Below are positions 12,469 through 20,610 of a stretch of 36,706 bases of DNA, one piece after another. The position numbers and the translations under genes are program-made. The stretch lies in assembly GCA_017439985.1 (NCBI GenBank), contig JAFSIC010000017.1:1-36706 (forward strand). The letters are read 5' to 3'. How positions within the stretch are numbered: position 1 is the first letter of the stretch; each line of letters opens with the position of its first letter. The notes under the pieces were generated by a model that saw only the letters and a list, made by a program, of their open reading frames with translations, did not search any database and was not told where the DNA came from. Source of the stretch: Oscillospiraceae bacterium (GTDB lineage: Bacteria > Bacillota > Clostridia > Oscillospirales > Ruminococcaceae).

Positions 12469-13374
12469 TTACGCTTCCAAGGTTCTGCTGCCGAGAACAT
12501 CTCCGCTGTAAGCATCTACATAATATAACACACCGTCTGCTGTCACGTTCCAAACGATACGGGACGTAAAGTTTGCGTCGTCGCCCCAAGCGATTGGGCT
12601 GCAGATCGACAGCTCCGCTTTTGCTTTCTGTTCAAAAGTCAGAGAAAGCTGATCCTGCACGGAAGCGATCGCCTCGTTCTGTCCGATCATTTGACCCTCC
12701 TGCTCTACCAGAGGCAAATCAAAGATCTTGCAGCTCATCAGTTCACCGGTCTGTGCTGACAGAAGCATTTTTACCGCTTCATAATCTGAATACAGTTCCA
12801 GCTCTTCATCGACCACACGCTGGAAAATCACCGTTGCGATGTTATTCTCTCTGTCCACCTTGCGGGCAATGTTTCCATATTCCTCGCCCAGCTGCAGAAT
12901 TGCCAGATACTCCTTCGCTTTGGAAACCAACTGACGCTCTGTCAATTTGATTTCACTGTGCTTGACATTACTGCGGGCAAACCAATATAACTCGCCGCTG
13001 TTCTTTTTCAGCTGCACTTCGCCGCTTTCATATTCCACACGATACAATTCATCGGCACAGTATTTATCTTCACAAAGAGAGCTTTTTCCCTCTGTTACCA
13101 GCAGACCGAAAATCTCACCGTATGTATTGGCAGTTTTGTTCAGTTCTTCATCCACATAAGTCGATGTTTCCTCCTCGTCAGCAGTTGCCTGCTGCGGAAG
13201 TTCACTGGGCTCAACCACCCGTTCTTCGCTGATGATTTTATCGAAAGAAATCTCCGGCAGTTTCAGCAGGTCGCCCTTTGCCAGCAGGGCGATGCCGCCT
13301 GCCGCCGCAGTGCAAAGGAACAGCAGACCTACCAGCAGTCCCACCGGGATGGTTTCGTTTTTCTTCTGTTTCAT
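12469..13374 (-). CDS. Membrane-anchored PepSY-like protein
   Basis: The protein is 301 aa. One N-terminal membrane segment (about residues 10-31, after MKQKKNETIP) is followed by an acidic linker rich in Glu, Ser and Thr (about 45-75) and an extracytoplasmic domain. The last 35 residues (SRIVWNVTADGVLYYVDAYSGDV core) have the typical PepSY/YpeB-type strand pattern; an earlier stretch (near 200-230) ends with a similar SAQTGELMSC. Such domains are known in protease inhibitors and germination proteins, but the function here is unknown. It is the first gene of an operon with the two lysO genes (15-bp gap) and has a good promoter. It has no lipobox Cys, so it is an anchored protein rather than a lipoprotein. 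Confidence 0.75.
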   Translation of the reverse strand: MKQKKNETIPVGLLVGLLFLCTAAAGGIALLAKGDLLKLPEISFDKIISEERVVEPSELPQQATADEEETSTYVDEELNKTANTYGEIFGLLVTEGKSSLCEDKYCADELYRVEYESGEVQLKKNSGELYWFARSNVKHSEIKLTERQLVSKAKEYLAILQLGEEYGNIARKVDRENNIATVIFQRVVDEELELYSDYEAVKMLLSAQTGELMSCKIFDLPLVEQEGQMIGQNEAIASVQDQLSLTFEQKAKAELSICSPIAWGDDANFTSRIVWNVTADGVLYYVDAYSGDVLGSRTLEA

Positions 13375-13406
13375 CGGATTCCTCCACCCTATTTTACAGT
13401 TTTACC

Positions 13407-13435
13407 ATGATAGCACAAAACTTTTTTTCTGCCAA
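13407..13435 (-). promoter_or_regulatory. Promoter of the PepSY-lysO operon
   Basis: The minus strand reads TTGGCA (13430-13435), 17 bp, then TATCAT (13407-13412), 33 bases upstream of the first start codon. Confidence 0.7.
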
Positions 13436-13521
13436 TCCTTTTTGCCCTTCTTCGGAAAAAGCCTATGGATTCCGCCAAATTCGAGAAAAACTTTTCTGCT
13501 TCTCTGTGCGTTTTTGCCCAT

Positions 13522-13558
13522 AAAAAAACCAAAAGGGACAGAGTAAACACTCTGTCCC
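13522..13558 (-). terminator. Terminator after fakA
   Basis: GGGACAGAGT and ACTCTGTCCC pair perfectly (13535-13544 with 13549-13558), with a 4-nt loop. On the minus strand they are followed by TTTTGGTTTTTTT. Confidence 0.9.
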
Positions 13559-13574
13559 CAACATTGCTGTTTGA

Positions 13575-15272
13575 TTATTCTACGGAGATCACGAAGTAGT
13601 AAACCGGCTGTTCGCCTTTTACCAGAACGACCTCTGCCTGTTCGCCTACTTTTTCCTGAACTGCTTCCTGGATTTCCTCTGCCTCTTCGTCGGATACATC
13701 TTCACCGTAAATCAGAGTGATGAAATTGCCATCCTCTTTGTTCAGATGTTTTTTCAGCAGAGAAGCAGTCAGCTTCACGATGGTCTTTTTCAGATCTTCA
13801 TCAACAAAGGAAAGTTTGCCGCCTTCCATTGCCAGCAGCTGACCTTTTTTGATTTTATGACCTTCAAAGTCACTGTCGCGGGCAGCGAAGGTAACGGAAC
13901 CGGTGCCCACTTTTTCATAAGCCTTGATCATGTTCATCAGGTTGCTTCTGCTGTCCTGATCAGGATCAAAGGCCAGCATTGCTGCAAGACCTTCCGGAAT
14001 GCTTCTGGTCTGGAGAACTCCAACCTCGCGGTCTGCCAGATTGATGGTCTGTTCTGCAGCCATGATGATATTTTTATTATTTGGCAGAACGAAAACGTGT
14101 TTTGCCGGAGTTGCGTGAATTGCAGCCAGAATATCATCGGTGGATGGGTTCATGGTCTGACCGCCGCTGACAACGTTGTTGACACCCAGGTCAAGGAAGA
14201 GCTGTTTCACGCCTTCGCCTGCAGCAACAGCAACGAAGCCGAACTCGTTTTCTTCTTCAACAGCTGCGTATGGGAATTCAGGAACTTCCTCACCCATTTC
14301 TGCAGCAGCCAGCTCAGCAGCGGAGTTGCCGCTGTGACCATGCTGCTCACGCATGTTATCGATTTTCATATTGGTCAGGTAGCCCAGTTTCAGAGCTGCC
14401 TGGATCGCATTCCCAGGATCATTGGTGTGTACATGGCATTTGATGATCTCTTCGTCATCAACTACCACAACACAGTCGCCGATGGATTCCAGATATGCAC
14501 GCAGACCTCTTGGGTCAGCGTTTGGATCTTCTTTGTTAACAATGAATTCGGTGCAGTAGGTAAAGGTGATCTCACCTTCGTCGAATTCAGCTGCAATGCC
14601 CTGAGCACGTTTCTCAGGAACTTTCTGTGCCTCGTCTTCGGACTCGATCACAGCGCCGCCGTCGATTACCACTTTCATACCCTCCCAAATGGTCACAAAG
14701 CCCTGTCCGCCTGCGTCAACAACGCCTGCTTTTTTCAGTACAGGCAGCAGTTCCGGAGTCTGAGCCAGTGCGTCTTTTGCAGCAATGAGGATCTCATTCC
14801 ACATTTCTGCAACGGACAGACCGTTTTCAGCCAGTTCTTTTGCTTTTTCAGCAGCCAGACGAGCTACAGTCAGAATGGTGCCTTCGGTTGGTTTCATAAC
14901 AGCTTTATACGCTGCTGCAACACCCAGGTCCAGAGCGGTGGCAATATCAGCAGCTGCTGCAGTTTCTTTGCCTTCCAGGCCTTTGGAGAAGCCGCGGAAC
15001 AGCAGAGAGAGGATAACGCCGGAGTTACCGCGCGCACCGCGCAGCAGGGCGGAAGCCGCTTTTTTGGAAACGGTTTCCACGGTGATATCGTCTTTCATGT
15101 TCAGCAGTTCACGTTTTGCTGCATTGATGGTCATGGACATATTGGTGCCGGTATCGCCGTCCGGTACAGGGAAAACGTTCAGCGCGTCCACCTGCTGGCG
15201 ATAGTTGGAGATATTATTTGCGCCGGAGACGAAAGCGTCTCTCAGCTGAATACCGTTGATCACTGATTTCAC
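13575..15272 (-). CDS. fakA: Fatty acid kinase subunit FakA (DAK2/DegV-like, YloV)
   Basis: FakA phosphorylates fatty acids bound to a FakB (DegV-family) partner, feeding exogenous fatty acids into phospholipid synthesis. At 565 aa it has the family length. The N-terminal DAK2 (DhaL-like) nucleotide domain occupies about residues 1-200, with the ADP/Mg motif PVPDGDTGTNM (Asp38, Asp40). Next come GARGNSGVILS (near 79-89) and DAGGQGF (near 190). A middle domain follows, then a C-terminal domain containing SGGQTMNPST, typical of the family. It lies 78 bases behind asp23, the usual yloU-yloV pair. No fakB is in the window. Signature match is strong; kinase activity is inferred from the family. 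Confidence 0.93.
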   Translation of the reverse strand: MKSVINGIQLRDAFVSGANNISNYRQQVDALNVFPVPDGDTGTNMSMTINAAKRELLNMKDDITVETVSKKAASALLRGARGNSGVILSLLFRGFSKGLEGKETAAAADIATALDLGVAAAYKAVMKPTEGTILTVARLAAEKAKELAENGLSVAEMWNEILIAAKDALAQTPELLPVLKKAGVVDAGGQGFVTIWEGMKVVIDGGAVIESEDEAQKVPEKRAQGIAAEFDEGEITFTYCTEFIVNKEDPNADPRGLRAYLESIGDCVVVVDDEEIIKCHVHTNDPGNAIQAALKLGYLTNMKIDNMREQHGHSGNSAAELAAAEMGEEVPEFPYAAVEEENEFGFVAVAAGEGVKQLFLDLGVNNVVSGGQTMNPSTDDILAAIHATPAKHVFVLPNNKNIIMAAEQTINLADREVGVLQTRSIPEGLAAMLAFDPDQDSRSNLMNMIKAYEKVGTGSVTFAARDSDFEGHKIKKGQLLAMEGGKLSFVDEDLKKTIVKLTASLLKKHLNKEDGNFITLIYGEDVSDEEAEEIQEAVQEKVGEQAEVVLVKGEQPVYYFVISVE

Positions 15273-15315
15273 AACTCCTTAATCGATCTGAGGAAAATAT
15301 AAAAATGCGCAAGAA

Positions 15316-15339
15316 AGAAGCCGAATATCTTCGGCTTCT
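15316..15339 (-). other. Hairpin between asp23 and fakA
   Basis: AGAAGCCGAA (15316-15325) and TTCGGCTTCT (15330-15339) form a perfect 10-bp stem with a 4-nt loop. On the minus strand it is followed by TTCTTGCGCATTTTTATA, a T-rich but interrupted tail. It could act as a leaky terminator, lowering fakA relative to asp23, or as an mRNA stabiliser. Confidence 0.6.
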
Positions 15340-15350
15340 CCGCGAAGAAA

Positions 15351-15701
15351 TTACTGTTTCATATCGTCAACAAAAACGTTGACTTTTGCTACTTCGAAGC
15401 CGGTTGCTTCTTCTACGGTGTAGCTTACTTTGTTTACAATGCTTTTTACGATAGCGGAAATATTCACGCCATAGGTCACAGCGATGTGCAAGTCGATCAC
15501 AAGACCGTTTGCACCGTAGCGTACTTTTACGCCTTTATCCTGAGTGTCTTCTTTTCTTAAAATATAACGCAGGCCCTGGGATGCAGTGCTTTCGATCATG
15601 CCGGCAACGCCGAAGCATTCGGAAGCTGCGTGGCCAACCAGATTTGCAAAGTAATCGTTGGAGATTTCTACTGCGCCAAGAGGAGTTTCCATTTTGATCA
15701 T
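15351..15701 (-). CDS. Asp23/Gls24 family envelope stress protein (YloU)
   Basis: The protein is 116 aa (MIKMETPLGAVEISNDYF...), the normal length of the Asp23/YloU family. These proteins associate with the membrane and are linked to alkaline or envelope stress. The body has ASECFGVAGM and the conserved VRYGANGLVIDLHIAVTYG strand; the C-terminus has VAKVNVFVDDM. The start at 15701 is chosen because AAAGGA lies 9 bases upstream; an in-frame ATG at 15710 directly abuts that site. It precedes fakA, as in many Firmicutes. Confidence 0.92.
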   Translation of the reverse strand: MIKMETPLGAVEISNDYFANLVGHAASECFGVAGMIESTASQGLRYILRKEDTQDKGVKVRYGANGLVIDLHIAVTYGVNISAIVKSIVNKVSYTVEEATGFEVAKVNVFVDDMKQ

Positions 15702-15737
15702 GTTACACATTCCTTTCTCATGCTGGATATACAAAGT

Positions 15738-15743
15738 ATTATA
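15738..15743 (-). promoter_or_regulatory. -10 element upstream of asp23
   Basis: A perfect TATAAT on the minus strand lies 37 bases upstream of the asp23 start. No convincing -35 is found at 16-18 bp spacing (CTGTTA at 18 bp is the best). A short dyad, ACGGA-TTT-TCCGT, lies just upstream of the -10. Confidence 0.5.
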
Positions 15744-15918
15744 ACGGATTTTCCGTGAAAATAACAGAGTTTTTCCGTCGTCTTTTTTCAATTTGGTATG
15801 AACAGACAAAGTTTTTGCCGGAAATGCTCCGGAAATCAGAATAAACAACAACTGTTACATTTTATTTTAGCTTCTGATCCGACTTTTCTTTCATTATAGC
15901 ATACCGTTCGGATAAAAT

Positions 15919-17421
15919 CTACGCGATCTCCGCAAAGGCTTCCGCCGGGTTGGAGAGGATATCCGCCTTGACATATTCCTCGCAGATCACCAGTCCCTGA
16001 CGATACAACAGTGGGATTGCAGGCATGTTCTGCTGATACACGCTGAGGAACAGCGACAGAGAAGCTGCCCCCTGCTGATAGGAGGTATAAACCTGCTGCA
16101 CGGAATTCTCCGGCAGGCAGCCATAGCCATAACCCGCTCCCGCTTCGATCAATCGGCTGATATCCATAGATTCGTCTATGGCCAGCTCGCCGAGATAGAG
16201 GTCAAACTCACCCTCCTGCAGCGCCGCCATATAGTCTGCATACGGCAGACCGACCAATTCTAATTTCAGTGAAATGCCCTCCAGCTGCTGCGCGATCATT
16301 TCCGCAGTCTGCAGACGGTACACATTTTCGCTGTTGTACAGCAGACGCAGAACGCTCTGCTCCTCGCTGCCAAAATAACCTTCGGCATCTTTGATAAGCC
16401 CCGTATCTGCCAGCTGCTTCACAGCTGCTTCTGTATTGAGGGCCGACTTCTCCTCCTGCTCCAAACGGTAATACTTCGGATGGAACGGTGTGGAGGCCGC
16501 TGTTGCTCTGGAGGCATACACACGGTCCGTCAAAAGCTGACGGTCAATGATGCCGCTGACCGTTCTGCGAAGCGCCGCATCTGCCATCAAGCCTTCCTCA
16601 TTGTTGACACCCAGGAAAAGCAGGTGCCCGATCTCCACCGCAGAACTTCGTTCGGACAGTTTCATGGCTTCACCACTGCTCAAATCGTCAAACAGAGCAC
16701 TGATGCTGCCGATCCTCAAGGTATCGTACAGCGTCTCCGTATTTGGAAGAACATTGAGCTGAATCTGTTCAACCGACGGAATGGTTTCCGCGTTTGGATT
16801 CACTTCCAGACAAGGAGAGGCTGCATTTTCGTTGTTCAGTACATACTGTCCGCTGCCCAGCCAAGTGCCGTCATTTTTCTCCTCAATGATCGGGAACGTC
16901 AGCAGATTTTCAAAATCCTGATGAGCTTCCGTCAAGACGATCTGAACCTTATCCGCTGTCAAAGTCACACAGTCTGCCACAATGGCCAGTTCCTCCGCCC
17001 AAGGAGAACCCACGCTGCGGGCATAGTTCATGGAATTGACCACATCGGATGCGCGAACCTCACTGCCGTCGGAGAACACCGCATCCCGCAAAATGATAGT
17101 ATATTCCAGACCATCCTGCTGAATTTCCGCAGCCAATTCCGGCTGCCAGTGATATGTCTCATCCACAGTGACCAGACTTTCATACATCAAAGGAAGGACT
17201 GCCAGAGAGGCTTCATCCTTCAGCTGATACGGCAAGGTATCGACAAAGTCCCGACCTACCGCCAGAACCAATTTTGTTTCCTTTGCCTTATTTTCGCTCT
17301 GAACCGAAACCGCCGCTTCACTTTTCACCGGAGCTTCCTGTTCGCTTTCTTCCTTGTTTGCTGCACAACCCGTCAGCAATAAAACAGACAGCAAAAACGC
17401 TGTTATTCTTTTCCGATCCAC
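15919..17421 (-). CDS. Peptide/nickel-type ABC substrate-binding lipoprotein (SBP_bac_5), orphan
   Basis: The protein is 500 aa from GTG at 17419-17421, chosen because AAGGAGG lies 7 bases upstream. The reading frame stays open further up but without a ribosome site. A lipoprotein signal (VDRKRITAFLLSVLLLTGC, lipobox Leu-Thr-Gly-Cys, Cys19) is followed by an acidic linker. The mature part follows the family 5 (OppA/DppA) plan: a PLMYESLVTVD-like N-terminal strand, FSDGSEVRASDVVNSM near residues 135-150, the long lobe, and C-terminal YADYMAALQEGEFDLYLG. No permease or ATPase genes are adjacent, so it either works with a transporter elsewhere or senses ligands. It is transcribed on its own between terminators. 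The ligand cannot be told. Confidence 0.85.
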   Translation of the reverse strand: MDRKRITAFLLSVLLLTGCAANKEESEQEAPVKSEAAVSVQSENKAKETKLVLAVGRDFVDTLPYQLKDEASLAVLPLMYESLVTVDETYHWQPELAAEIQQDGLEYTIILRDAVFSDGSEVRASDVVNSMNYARSVGSPWAEELAIVADCVTLTADKVQIVLTEAHQDFENLLTFPIIEEKNDGTWLGSGQYVLNNENAASPCLEVNPNAETIPSVEQIQLNVLPNTETLYDTLRIGSISALFDDLSSGEAMKLSERSSAVEIGHLLFLGVNNEEGLMADAALRRTVSGIIDRQLLTDRVYASRATAASTPFHPKYYRLEQEEKSALNTEAAVKQLADTGLIKDAEGYFGSEEQSVLRLLYNSENVYRLQTAEMIAQQLEGISLKLELVGLPYADYMAALQEGEFDLYLGELAIDESMDISRLIEAGAGYGYGCLPENSVQQVYTSYQQGAASLSLFLSVYQQNMPAIPLLYRQGLVICEEYVKADILSNPAEAFAEIA

Positions 17422-17453
17422 TCTGCATCCTCCTTTCCGATTCAATGATCTTT

Positions 17454-17478
17454 CCACAAGAATACCACAAATCTGTGG
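17454..17478. promoter_or_regulatory. Dyad and direct repeat in the lipoprotein-gene promoter region
   Basis: CCACA-AATC-TGTGG (17465-17478) is a perfect 5+5 inverted repeat. CCACAA recurs 11 bases away at 17454-17459. A -10-like TATTCT (minus strand, 17459-17464) lies between the two copies. The position suits an operator for the substrate-binding protein gene; there is no direct proof. Confidence 0.35.
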
Positions 17479-17518
17479 ATTTTTCTGCCCTTTTCTCCAG
17501 TATTTCAAAAATATTTAC

Positions 17519-17546
17519 AAAAGCCGCCCCAAACGGAGCGGCTTTT
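17519..17546 (-). terminator. Terminator after ribU
   Basis: AAAAGCCGCTCC pairs with GGGGCGGCTTTT (one G-U), loop GTTT, starting 5 bases past the ribU stop; T-rich sequence follows on the minus strand. Confidence 0.85.
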
Positions 17547-17550
17547 CAGC

Positions 17551-18156
17551 TTATGGTCGGATATAGGTTTTTAAGAAAGCTTCCATTTTCTTATAGAGCA
17601 GGAAAGTGAACACGGTCAGCAGCAGACCCTTGATCAAATTGAACGGCACTGCGCCGAATAAAATATACGCGCTCAGGCCGTCAATGGCCGGATTGATTTC
17701 GGCACAGGCTGCAAAGATCGCATCCAGCGGCATGATGTTAGAGAAGAACGGGATCAGCAAATAGTAATTTGCCAAACCGCCGACCACGGCACAGGTCACA
17801 GTACCTGCGATCGTTGCCATGAGAACGCCCTTTCGGTCACTTCTCTTATGATAGATCACACCAACCACAATGGAAAAGGTGGACATAATGAGGAAATCTG
17901 CCAGTTCTCCCACACCGCCGGTGGTGGTGGAAAGCACATGGATCAAATCTTTGATCAGTGTCACGCTGATGGCTGCCGATGGACCGAAGAGCATGGAAGA
18001 CAGCAGGATCGGCACACCGCTCGGATCAAATTTGAGGAAAGGCGGCATAAACGGCAGTGGCAGCTCAAAGAACATAAGTACCGTGGAAATCGCCGCAAAA
18101 ATACCGATAAGGGTCATTTTTCTTACATTACTGCTGGCTTTGGTGTTGTTTTTCAA
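17551..18156 (-). CDS. ribU: Riboflavin ECF transporter S component RibU
   Basis: RibU is the substrate-binding membrane subunit that, with a shared EcfA/A'/T module, imports riboflavin. The protein is 201 aa with about six membrane segments. Family features are the N-terminal ALI-type helix (LIGIFAAISTVLMFFE), LPLPFMPPFLKFDPSGVP (near 33-50), and KDLIHVLSTTTGGVGELADF (near 69-88), which contains the conserved Gly/Glu/Asp residues. The start is TTG at 18154-18156 with AGGAGG 8 bases upstream; no ATG fits. An FMN riboswitch with a terminator precedes it, so it should be shut off when FMN is plentiful. The ecf energising genes are not in the window. Confidence 0.95.
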   Translation of the reverse strand: MKNNTKASSNVRKMTLIGIFAAISTVLMFFELPLPFMPPFLKFDPSGVPILLSSMLFGPSAAISVTLIKDLIHVLSTTTGGVGELADFLIMSTFSIVVGVIYHKRSDRKGVLMATIAGTVTCAVVGGLANYYLLIPFFSNIMPLDAIFAACAEINPAIDGLSAYILFGAVPFNLIKGLLLTVFTFLLYKKMEAFLKTYIRP

Positions 18157-18186
18157 CTTGATAACCTCCTTTTATGAGGTCTGGTC

Positions 18187-18225
18187 AGGAAACAACAATG
18201 CCCGGAAACAAACAGTTTCCGGGCA
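18187..18225 (-). terminator. Regulatory terminator of the FMN riboswitch
   Basis: TGCCCGGAAAC (plus, 18199-18209) and GTTTCCGGGCA (18215-18225) form an 11-bp stem with a 5-nt loop. On the minus strand a TTGTTGTTTCC tail follows. It lies between the FMN aptamer and the ribU ribosome site, as expected for ligand-dependent attenuation. Confidence 0.8.
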
Positions 18226-18246
18226 GAAAGTACGTGCAATTACGCC

Positions 18247-18355
18247 GTTTCTTTCATCCGGACTATACCGTTGGTATGGGAGTTTCACCCATTCATGCCG
18301 CAGATGCGGCTCGCGGACTTTACCGCCAGTGAGGATTTGCACCTCGCCCTGAAAC
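18247..18355 (-). promoter_or_regulatory. FMN riboswitch (RFN element)
   Basis: The minus strand shows the aptamer core in order: GTTTC (P1), AGGGCGAGGTGCAAATCCTC, ACTGGCGGTAAAGTCCGCGA, a GC stem (GCCGCATCTGCGGC), GGTGAAACTCCC, ACGGTATAGTCCGGATG, and closing GAAAC. These are the universally conserved FMN aptamer segments. An extra perfect hairpin (GTCGGC-AGA-GCCGAC, 18363-18377) lies between the promoter and the aptamer. Ligand binding is predicted to favour the downstream terminator and repress ribU. Confidence 0.95.
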
Positions 18356-18398
18356 AGACAGCGTCGGCAGAGCCGACAATCTTTTACTTATCGAGTTC

Positions 18399-18427
18399 AG
18401 TATACGGGTTTCGTCTGTTCATGTCAA
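18399..18427 (-). promoter_or_regulatory. Promoter of the FMN riboswitch-ribU transcript
   Basis: The minus strand reads TTGACA (18422-18427), 17 bp, then TATACT (18399-18404), a strong SigA-type promoter just upstream of the aptamer. Confidence 0.85.
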
Positions 18428-18522
18428 TGCTTTTTCTGTAAATAATTTACGGATTGCTTTGTATGTTTCTCCAAAAGTTTGTGGATTTTTTCTCAAAGTT
18501 TCCTTTTTTGCGGCGGCTGTGT

Positions 18523-18528
18523 TATACT
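18523..18528 (+). promoter_or_regulatory. -10 element upstream of fbp
   Basis: TATACT lies 51 bases upstream of the fbp start. No clear -35 is seen at 16-18 bp spacing (TTCCTT at 17), so the promoter may need an activator or be weak. Confidence 0.4.
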
Positions 18529-18579
18529 TAAATTGATATATGTAATTTCCCTCATAGGAGGGAAGAAAGGGGTCTTACT

Positions 18580-20574
18580 ATGAGAGAAGATCTGATCCAA
18601 ATCCAGGAGAACAGAAAGTATCTTCGTATGCTTTCTCAGAAATATCCTTCTATCCTCGCGGTAACCGACCGCATCGTTGAGCTGGCCTCTCATGACGTAC
18701 TGCCAAAGGGCACCGAACACTTCATGAGTGATATTCACGGTGAAGCTGACGCTTTCATTCACATTCTGAATAACGCATCCGGCGTTATCCGAGAAAAAGT
18801 TGACTGGCGTTTCGGACACATTCTGTCTGAGGAAGAACGCGACAATTTCGCAACTCTGGTTTACTATCCACGTCAAAAAATGGCGCTGGTAAAACAGCGT
18901 GTCCGCAACATGGAGGACTGGTATCTGATCACCATTGAACGTCTGGTGGAACTGACCCGCGTTATGGCGACCAAATATTCCCGCCGCACCATCCACAATC
19001 GCTCTCCAAAAGGCTTTGAGGACATCATCGACGAGCTGATCTACACCAACTACGATGATTCCAACAAGGAAGGTTACTACAATACCATCATCCAGACCAT
19101 GATTGAACTGGACATGGCCGGCGACCTGATCACCGCTCTCTGCAGTCTGATCAAGGCTCTGGCTGTTGACCGTCTGCATATCCTCGGCGACGTTTATGAC
19201 CGCGGTCCTCGTCCTGACATCATTATCGACCAGCTGATCGAGCACCATAATGTAGACTTCCAGTGGGGCAATCACGATATGCTGTGGATGGGCGCCGCTT
19301 CCGGCAGCCGTGCCTGCATCGCCAACGTGCTGAACATCGCTCTGCAGTACAACAACACAGACCTGATCGAAAACGTATATGGTATCAGCTTGCGTGAACT
19401 GGCAATGTTCGCACAGGAAACTTACGCTGACTGTCCTGTGTTCACCCCGAAAGTTGTAAACACCGAAACACAGGGTGCCAAAGAGATCCAGCTCTTCTGC
19501 AAAATGAAGAAAGCCATCGACATCATCATGCTGAAACTGGAAGGCCGCATCATTCAGCGCCGTCCGGAATTCAACATGGAAGATCGTCTGCTGCTGGATA
19601 AGATCGACTACGAAAACAAGTGCATCACCCTCCGTGGCATTACTTATCCGCTCCGTGACTGCGACTTCCCAACCGTTGACCCGGCTAACCCATACGAACT
19701 GACCAACGATGAACGCCGTGTCATGAACAATCTGAAGCACGCCTTCAAAGAGAGCGAAAAACTCCGCCGCCACATGAACTTCCTCTACACCAAAGGCGGT
19801 ATGTACACTCGTTACAACTCCAATCTGCTGTTCCACAGCTGCGTTCCAATGAACGAGGACGGCAGCTTTGCAGAATTGACCATCGACGGAACCACCTACT
19901 CCGGTCGTTCTCTGATGCATCTCAGCGAATCCATGGCACGTCAGGCTTATATGTCTCCAAAAGATTCTGCTGAACGCACCTACGCCAAAGACTTCGTTTG
20001 GTACCTCTGGTGCGGACCAAACTCACCGCTCTTCGGCCGCGCTCGCATGACTACCTTTGAACGTCTGCTGATCGAGGACAAAGCAAGCTGGAAAGAACCG
20101 CAGAACCCTTACTACGATCTGGCTAACGACGAAGAGATCTGCCTGAAGATCCTCAAGGAATTTGACCTGAACTCTCCACATTCTCATATTATCAACGGTC
20201 ACGTTCCGGTTAAAGTAAAGAAAGGCGAAAGCCCGATCAAAGGCAACGGTCGTCTGTTGCTGATCGATGGCGGTTTCTCCCGCGCTTACCATAACACCAC
20301 CGGTATTGCAGGCTACACCTTGATCTACAACTCCCACGGCATGCGTATCGTTGCCCACGAACCATTTACCACCACCGAAGATGCTGTTCGAAACAACGTG
20401 GATATCCACTCTACCAGTAATCTGTTTGAATCTCTGGATAAGCGTATCCTCGAAGGTGATACAGACGGCGGTGAGGTCAACAAAGAAAAGATCGAAGACC
20501 TGAAAATGCTGCTGAAAGCATACCGTCTCGGCGTTGTAAAACCGGAAACCATCCGACCAAGAGCAAAAATCTAA
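18580..20574 (+). CDS. fbp: Fructose-1,6-bisphosphatase, class III
   Basis: The enzyme hydrolyses fructose 1,6-bisphosphate to fructose 6-phosphate in gluconeogenesis. At 664 aa it matches the large Bacillus Fbp/YydE type, unrelated to classes I and II. It has a calcineurin-like metallophosphatase core: SDIHGEADAF (Asp51, His53), GDVYDRGPRPD (near 202-212), WGNHDMLWMG (near 228-237) and INGHVPVK (near 537-544) supply the metal ligands. The start ATG follows AAAGGGG. The gene is monocistronic, bounded by a terminator shared with the convergent tetR-like gene. Confidence 0.95.
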   Translation: MREDLIQIQENRKYLRMLSQKYPSILAVTDRIVELASHDVLPKGTEHFMSDIHGEADAFIHILNNASGVIREKVDWRFGHILSEEERDNFATLVYYPRQKMALVKQRVRNMEDWYLITIERLVELTRVMATKYSRRTIHNRSPKGFEDIIDELIYTNYDDSNKEGYYNTIIQTMIELDMAGDLITALCSLIKALAVDRLHILGDVYDRGPRPDIIIDQLIEHHNVDFQWGNHDMLWMGAASGSRACIANVLNIALQYNNTDLIENVYGISLRELAMFAQETYADCPVFTPKVVNTETQGAKEIQLFCKMKKAIDIIMLKLEGRIIQRRPEFNMEDRLLLDKIDYENKCITLRGITYPLRDCDFPTVDPANPYELTNDERRVMNNLKHAFKESEKLRRHMNFLYTKGGMYTRYNSNLLFHSCVPMNEDGSFAELTIDGTTYSGRSLMHLSESMARQAYMSPKDSAERTYAKDFVWYLWCGPNSPLFGRARMTTFERLLIEDKASWKEPQNPYYDLANDEEICLKILKEFDLNSPHSHIINGHVPVKVKKGESPIKGNGRLLLIDGGFSRAYHNTTGIAGYTLIYNSHGMRIVAHEPFTTTEDAVRNNVDIHSTSNLFESLDKRILEGDTDGGEVNKEKIEDLKMLLKAYRLGVVKPETIRPRAKI

Positions 20575-20584
20575 ACGATACAGC

Positions 20585-20610
20585 AAAAGCCGCCTTTTTA
20601 GGCGGCTTTT
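20585..20610. terminator. Bidirectional terminator between fbp and the TetR gene
   Basis: AAAAGCCGCC and GGCGGCTTTT form a perfect 10-bp stem with a 6-nt loop, T-rich on the plus side (ATTTTG). It overlaps the stop codon of the convergent regulator gene. Confidence 0.85.

Noticed and set aside
18181-18240. Possible small ORF or second riboswitch between FMN aptamer and ribU
   Set aside because: The sequence is explained by the expression-platform terminator and ribosome site; no coding signal is seen.
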